Positions 21,324-25,383 of a stretch of DNA of 25,383 nt are shown here, in pieces. A program made the position numbers and the translations under genes. The stretch is from an uncultured Oscillibacter sp. (GTDB taxonomy: Bacteria; Bacillota; Clostridia; Oscillospirales; Oscillospiraceae): NCBI GenBank assembly GCA_946494635.1, contig CAMMCS010000010.1:1-25383 (forward strand), read 5' to 3'. The notes below the pieces were generated by a model. That model did no database searches. It was given only the letters and a program-made list of their open reading frames with translations, and was not told where the DNA came from. Numbering within the stretch: position 1 is the first letter of the stretch; every line of letters starts with the position of its first letter.

Positions 21324-23357
21324 ATGAGTACCAAGGTGAAGTTCTCGCTGGGAAAGAAACTGACGCTCCTCATTGTGCTGATGGGTGTGATCCTGAGCCT
21401 TGCGGCAATTTTGGCCAGCTACCGGGTGTTCAGTTCCACCATGACGCGCTATTATGAGAGGCTGGCGACCAACCTGGTACGTACCCTGGCGACCCAGCTG
21501 GATGCGGACAAACTGGATTACTATTATGAGACCGGCGAGATGGACGGGGACTACTATGCCACCCAGGATTTTATCCGGGACATGGTGGACAGCAACGATG
21601 TGGAGTATCTCTATGTGGTTCGCCCCCACGGGACGGGCGTCACCTTCCTCTTTGACTCCGATATGGAGACGGGAGAGGGCGGTGCGTATGAGGACGGCGG
21701 CTACTGCGCCCTGGGAACCTATGTGGATCTGGTGGGAGAGTTCAGGGAAAATCTGGACAATCTTCTGGCCGGACGGCCCATTGAGCCGATTGTCCAGTGG
21801 GACGAAAGTTTTGGCTGGCTGATGACGGCCATGACACCGGTGCTGCACGCCGACGGTACCATGGCGGGCTATGTGATGGCGGACATCAGCATGAATGAGG
21901 TGATGAACACACAGCGGACCTTCCTGGCCGCCCTGGCCGTGCTGCTGGCGGCCCTGACGGCCGGCTTTCTGGCGCTGTTTCTGATCGTGGTGCGGCGGCG
22001 GGTGATCCGGCCCATCAACCAGCTGACGCAGGCCACCGGCGCCTTTATCCAGAACCATGAGGAGGAGCTGGCCACAGGTACCGCCACCGTAAACGTCCCG
22101 GACATCCGCACGGGGGATGAGGTGGAGCTGCTGGCAAACTCCTTCCGCAAGATGGAGGAGGACGTGATATCCTATCTCCGCAGCTTCATGGCGATCACCG
22201 CAGAAAAGGAGCGGATCGGGGCGGAGCTGAATGTGGCCACCCAGATCCAGGCGGATATGCTGCCCAGGATTTTCCCCGCCTTCCCGGAGCGGCCGAAGTT
22301 TGATATCTACGCCAGCATGACGCCGGCCAAGGAGGTGGGGGGCGACTTCTACGACTTCTTCCTGGTGGATGACGACCACCTGGCCATGGTGATCGCGGAC
22401 GTGTCCGGGAAGGGCGTACCGGCCGCGCTGTTCATGGTGATTGCCAAGACCCTGCTGAAGAATGCCGCCCAGACCGGCCTGTCCCCCAAAGCAGTTCTGG
22501 AAAAGGTGAACAACCAGCTGTGCGCAAACAATGAGGCCGAGATGTTCGTCACCGTCTGGCTGGGGATCTATGAAATCTCCACCGGAAAGCTCACCGCCGC
22601 CAACGCCGGGCATGAATACCCGGCAATCCGGCGCTCCGGCGGCAGGTTTGAGCTGGTGAAAGACCGACACGGCTTTGTGCTGGCGGGTATGGAGAATGCC
22701 CGTTATCGGGAGTACGAGCTGGAGATCGGCCTGGGGGACACCCTGTTTGTCTACACCGACGGCGCGGCGGAGGCGACGGACGGGGCCGATACCCTCTACG
22801 GCACAGAGCGGATGCTCAATGCCCTGAATACGGCGCCGGAGGGCTGTCCGGAGGAACTCCTGACTGCCGTCCGGCGGGACATCGACGGGTTTGTGGGGGG
22901 TGCGCCCCAGTTTGATGACATCACGATGCTGGCTATCCGCCGGCGGGATATGGGGAAAGAGAGTATGAAGAAATGCAGTGTGGAGCCGCGCTTGGAGTGT
23001 ATGGAGACGGTGAGCGCATTCTTTGAACGGGAACTGACAGACCATCAGGCCCCGCCCAAGGTGATTGCCCAAGTCAACGTGGCCATAGATGAGATCTTCT
23101 CCAACATTGCCCGGTATAGCGGAGCTACCTCTGCCACCGTGGGCTGTGAGGTGGAGAGGGGGCGTGCTATCCTCCGTTTCACGGACAACGGCAGGCCCTA
23201 TGATCCCACGCAGCAGCCCGATCCGGACACCACTCTGGGGGCCGAAGAGCGGGAGATCGGGGGCCTGGGCATCTTCATGGTCAAAAAGACCATGGACCGC
23301 ATCGCCTATTCCTACAGCGACGGGATAAATGTGCTGACGATTGAAAAGAGCTGGTGA
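21324..23357 (+). CDS. Membrane PP2C/SpoIIE phosphatase with Cache-like sensor, HAMP and C-terminal RsbW-like kinase domain
   Basis: A 677-residue signalling protein. TM1 is at about 10-32, and an extracellular Cache-like sensor lies at about 35-195 (VEYLYVVRPHGTGV, MTPVLHADGTMAGYVMADIS). TM2 is at about 198-222, followed by HAMP (RRRVIRPINQLT onward). The SpoIIE/RsbU PP2C domain spans about 294-541, with metal-site motifs GGDFYD, ADVSGKG and FDDITM. The C-terminal HATPase_c_2 (RsbW-like) domain at about 545-677 has an intact N-box AIDEIFSNIARYS, G1 FTDNGRPYDP and G2 GGLGIFMVKK. It should dephosphorylate a STAS phosphoserine in response to an outside signal; the kinase domain could do the reverse. 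I chose the ATG at 21324 because GAGGGAGGGG lies just upstream and TM1 follows. The next phosphatase gene begins 10 bases after its stop. Confidence 0.93.
   Translation: MSTKVKFSLGKKLTLLIVLMGVILSLAAILASYRVFSSTMTRYYERLATNLVRTLATQLDADKLDYYYETGEMDGDYYATQDFIRDMVDSNDVEYLYVVRPHGTGVTFLFDSDMETGEGGAYEDGGYCALGTYVDLVGEFRENLDNLLAGRPIEPIVQWDESFGWLMTAMTPVLHADGTMAGYVMADISMNEVMNTQRTFLAALAVLLAALTAGFLALFLIVVRRRVIRPINQLTQATGAFIQNHEEELATGTATVNVPDIRTGDEVELLANSFRKMEEDVISYLRSFMAITAEKERIGAELNVATQIQADMLPRIFPAFPERPKFDIYASMTPAKEVGGDFYDFFLVDDDHLAMVIADVSGKGVPAALFMVIAKTLLKNAAQTGLSPKAVLEKVNNQLCANNEAEMFVTVWLGIYEISTGKLTAANAGHEYPAIRRSGGRFELVKDRHGFVLAGMENARYREYELEIGLGDTLFVYTDGAAEATDGADTLYGTERMLNALNTAPEGCPEELLTAVRRDIDGFVGGAPQFDDITMLAIRRRDMGKESMKKCSVEPRLECMETVSAFFERELTDHQAPPKVIAQVNVAIDEIFSNIARYSGATSATVGCEVERGRAILRFTDNGRPYDPTQQPDPDTTLGAEEREIGGLGIFMVKKTMDRIAYSYSDGINVLTIEKSW
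22203..22942 (+). repeat. Duplicated PP2C coding segment, copy 1
   Basis: The catalytic-domain DNA of the first phosphatase matches 24016-24755 in the second at a constant offset of 1813 bases, with no insertion or deletion. The first 178 or so encoded residues differ at only five positions by eye, and the last 60 diverge more. The flanking sensor and C-terminal sequences are unrelated, so only the catalytic module is shared. Identity was not computed. Confidence 0.85.
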
Positions 23358-23367
23358 ATTGGGAACC

Positions 23368-24774
23368 ATGGAGCATCGAGAGATTTTCCGCCGCAACGAG
23401 GCGGATGCCAACCGGTATGCAGCCCTGTGCATGCGGGTGGCCGCCGTGGTGGCGGTCCTTATGTGGCTGCTGAACCTCCTTGGCTTTTTTATCGTGGATC
23501 CGGTACTGATGAATGTGGCCATGCCGGTGGGTATCGTCCTTTTTCTGCTGCCCACGCTGCTGCTGCGGGTATGGCGGAAGCGGATCTGGCTGCTGAAATA
23601 TGTCAGCATGGGCTGCTTTCTGCTTGGCATCGGTATCCTGGCTGGAGCCCTCACGATCCAGCTGGTGCTGGCCTGGGCCTGTCCCATCATCCTCTCCTGC
23701 CACTATTATGCCCCCCGGTTCACCAAATTCACGCTGCTGGGGGTCATCGTCTGCATGCTGCTGGCGGTCTATCTGGGGCTGCTGTTGGGGGTATGGGACG
23801 CCAATATGATGCACAGCAGTCAGGAGATCAGCGGCCTGACCGGGCGGCTGGCCTTCCTGCGTGCCGCCATAGAGGCGGGGGACAACATCCCGCTGCGGGT
23901 GTTCAACTTTTACTATCTGCCCCGGGCAGCCGTTCTGGTGGTAATCTATCTTATCGGGCTCACCCTGTCCCGGCGCACCCACGGCCTTCTGCGGCAGCAG
24001 GAGGCGGAAAGCCGGGAAAAAGAGCGCATCGGGGCGGAGCTGAATGTGGCCACCCAGATTCAGGCAGACATGCTGCCCCGGATTTTTCCCGCCTTCCCGG
24101 AGCGGCCGGAGTTTGACATCTACGCCAGTATGACGCCGGCCAAGGAGGTGGGGGGCGACTTTTACGACTTCTTCCTGGTGGATGACGACCACCTGGCCAT
24201 GGTGATCGCGGATGTGTCCGGGAAGGGCGTACCGGCCGCGCTGTTCATGGTGATCGCCAAGACCCTGCTGAAGAATGCTGCCCAGACCGGCCTGCCCCCA
24301 AAAGCTGTCCTGGAAAAGGTGAACAACCAGCTGTGCGAGAACAACGAAGCGGAGATGTTCGTCACTGTTTGGCTGGGGATCTATGAAATCTCCACCGGAA
24401 AGCTCACCGCTGCCAACGCCGGGCATGAGTACCCAGCAATCCGGCGCTCCGGCGGCAGATTTGAGCTGGTGAAAGACCGGCACGGCTTTGTGCTGGCGGG
24501 TATGGAGGATGCCCGTTACCGGGAATATGAGCTGGAGCTGGGTATGGGGGATACGCTGTTTCTGTATACGGACGGCGTGGCGGAAGCAATCGGCGCGGCA
24601 AATATCCTGTACGGGACGGAGCGGATGCTGGCTACGCTGAACACAGCCCCGGGGCGCTGCCCGGAGAAGCTTCTGCGGGATGTCAAGCAGGATATCGATC
24701 GGTTTGTAGGAGATGCCCCCCAGTTTGACGACATCACCATGCTGGCCATCCAACGAAAGCCCAATATTCAGTAA
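23368..24774 (+). CDS. Membrane PP2C/SpoIIE-type serine phosphatase (second copy)
   Basis: A 468-residue protein. The N-terminal 210 residues hold about six hydrophobic helices (VAAVVAVLMWLLNLLGFFI, LLKYVSMGCFLLGIGILAGA, RAAVLVVIYLIGLTLS and others) with no large outside domain, so the signal may be sensed in the membrane. A short coiled-coil-like linker (RQQEAESREKERIGAELN) leads into a SpoIIE/RsbU PP2C domain with GGDFYD, ADVSGKG and FDDITM motifs. No C-terminal ATPase domain is present, unlike the first copy. The start ATG at 23368 has only a weak GGGA ahead of it and lies 10 bases after the previous stop, so translation is probably coupled. TTG 23341 is an in-frame alternative. It is the last gene of the run. 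Confidence 0.92.
   Translation: MEHREIFRRNEADANRYAALCMRVAAVVAVLMWLLNLLGFFIVDPVLMNVAMPVGIVLFLLPTLLLRVWRKRIWLLKYVSMGCFLLGIGILAGALTIQLVLAWACPIILSCHYYAPRFTKFTLLGVIVCMLLAVYLGLLLGVWDANMMHSSQEISGLTGRLAFLRAAIEAGDNIPLRVFNFYYLPRAAVLVVIYLIGLTLSRRTHGLLRQQEAESREKERIGAELNVATQIQADMLPRIFPAFPERPEFDIYASMTPAKEVGGDFYDFFLVDDDHLAMVIADVSGKGVPAALFMVIAKTLLKNAAQTGLPPKAVLEKVNNQLCENNEAEMFVTVWLGIYEISTGKLTAANAGHEYPAIRRSGGRFELVKDRHGFVLAGMEDARYREYELELGMGDTLFLYTDGVAEAIGAANILYGTERMLATLNTAPGRCPEKLLRDVKQDIDRFVGDAPQFDDITMLAIQRKPNIQ
24016..24755 (+). repeat. Duplicated PP2C coding segment, copy 2
   Basis: Partner of 22203-22942 (see that entry). The high nucleotide similarity, limited to the catalytic module, suggests a recent tandem duplication, gene conversion or domain shuffling. 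Such repeats are also places where short-read assemblies can collapse or recombine. Confidence 0.85.
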
Positions 24775-25383
24775 AGGACTTCATTCTCTCCAAATGTGGC
24801 TGTAAAGTTTTCATATAAGGCAATACCAGTTTTAATGTCCAATAAAACTCTCTGTAATGACTCCGAACAAAATGAGTAGAAAACCAGATTAAGCGTATTT
24901 GGGATTACAAGAAATGAGGAAAAAGGTAGAGAAAAACCGATACTTTCTATTGCGTTTTAATGCTCTTTAGCCCTGTTTGGTAGTGTTTGGTCAGGTGTGT
25001 GGGATTCGAATGTCTGGGAATGCGGACCCAAATGTGTGTCTGAACCTTCAGCCGGCAATCTTCCGTCCTCTTTGGCCCTTTCCTCTGCTTGGGCAGTTCC
25101 TCTTTAACACTCTTTTACCCTGCGTATTTCAAGCAAAACTTTCTTCTTTTGGGATGGGTGTGGGATTGGATTCTGTGTATTAAAAGATGTTCCGCCCGGG
25201 TTGAGGGGGAGATGACAGGCCAATCACCTCAGAACAGAGGCTCAGAAACTGCGCCGCATAAAACAAAGAAATACGCCCTGGCATGATATGGCTCGCTCGG
25301 AAGACGGAAAATGTGCATTCACCCCAATAACTCGCTCATAAAATGTGCAGAACAAAAGAAAACTCGCTCATTTTTTGTGATTT
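24775..25383 (+). other. Non-coding tail with no recognised gene
   Basis: About 600 bases, lower in GC than the genes before it. Short open frames exist (for example 24977-25183) but lack ribosome sites and family resemblance. An AT-only inverted repeat AGTTTTA-N8-TAAAACT (24828-24849) lies after the last stop; it is too weak to call a terminator. The last 90 bases hold the direct repeats described separately. The base composition and absence of genes suggest the edge of an accessory or mobile region. Confidence 0.5.
25308..25371. repeat. Two 32-base imperfect direct repeats at the window end
   Basis: Units 25308-25339 and 25340-25371 both begin AAAATGTGCA and both end AACTCGCTCAT, with divergent middles. 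A further CTCGCTC occurs at 25292-25298. The second unit runs into TTTTTGTGATTT at the window end. Tandem end repeats like these are seen at the termini of some insertion sequences (IS21-type, for example), but no transposase is inside the window, so this is only a suggestion. Confidence 0.45.

Noticed and set aside
12855..24774. A sporulation sigma-F (spoIIAA-spoIIAB-sigF) operon.
   Set aside because: The STAS protein and phosphatases are reminiscent of it, but there is no sigma factor and no stand-alone SpoIIAB; the ATPase-like domains are fused to transporters, an enzyme and a phosphatase.
24977..25183. A 68-residue open frame after the last phosphatase.
   Set aside because: No ribosome binding site, no recognised motif, and base composition unlike the neighbouring genes.
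25291..25383. A CRISPR array.
   Set aside because: The conserved blocks are only 10-12 bases, the units are back to back at 32 bases, and no cas gene is visible.

Overview
The window looks like a chromosomal segment of a high-GC gut Firmicute, probably Oscillospiraceae (Flavonifractor / Oscillibacter / Lawsonibacter type). Support for this: GC-rich coding sequence, purine-rich AGGAGG-type ribosome binding sites, lipoprotein signals, an AgrC/AgrA-type two-component pair, a DUF6485-like cysteine-rich protein and SpoIIE-type phosphatases. The genus is an inference from gene style, not from a marker gene.

Layout. (1) 1-520: edge region with a broken tyrosine recombinase relic. (2) 521-9147, minus strand: a tight seven-gene operon, read from 9147 downwards: sugar/nucleoside-type binding lipoprotein, AzgA-like NCS2 permease, RbsA-type double ATPase, RbsC-type permease, HD-domain hydrolase, and two more NCS2 permeases. 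This looks like a nucleobase/nucleoside salvage unit. (3) 9365-9406: a perfect 20-bp-stem bidirectional terminator. (4) 9431-11430, minus strand: response regulator (CheY-LytTR) followed by an overlapping GHKL histidine kinase, with no autoinducer-peptide gene beside them. (5) 11431-11608: divergent promoter region. (6) 11609-24774, plus strand: a long, tightly spaced gene run. It opens with two small Cys-rich proteins and a lipoprotein. Its body is a partner-switching-like set in which transporters carry RsbW/SpoIIAB-like ATPase-fold domains. (7) 24775-25383: no gene recognised, lower GC, with the start of a repeat structure at the very end.

The most interesting part is 12855-24774. A dicarboxylate-type (SDF) symporter has an ATPase-fold-like N-terminal domain. 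A single-chain polar amino-acid ABC importer (binding lobes, permease, ATPase) and a MATE exporter each carry such a domain at the C-terminus, and a VOC/glyoxalase protein carries one at the N-terminus. Between and after them lie a STAS (anti-sigma-factor-antagonist-like) protein with a predicted phospho-serine and two PP2C/SpoIIE phosphatases. One phosphatase has an extracellular sensor, HAMP and an intact-looking kinase-type ATPase domain. No sigma factor and no free-standing RsbW kinase is present. I infer that a phosphorylatable STAS protein could dock on the transporters and couple an external signal to uptake, efflux and metabolism. To my knowledge this arrangement has no standard description, but I could not search for precedents.

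Two genes in this cluster (VOC fusion and MATE fusion) are each interrupted by a single-base deletion in a short homopolymer. These may be sequence errors or real mutations.
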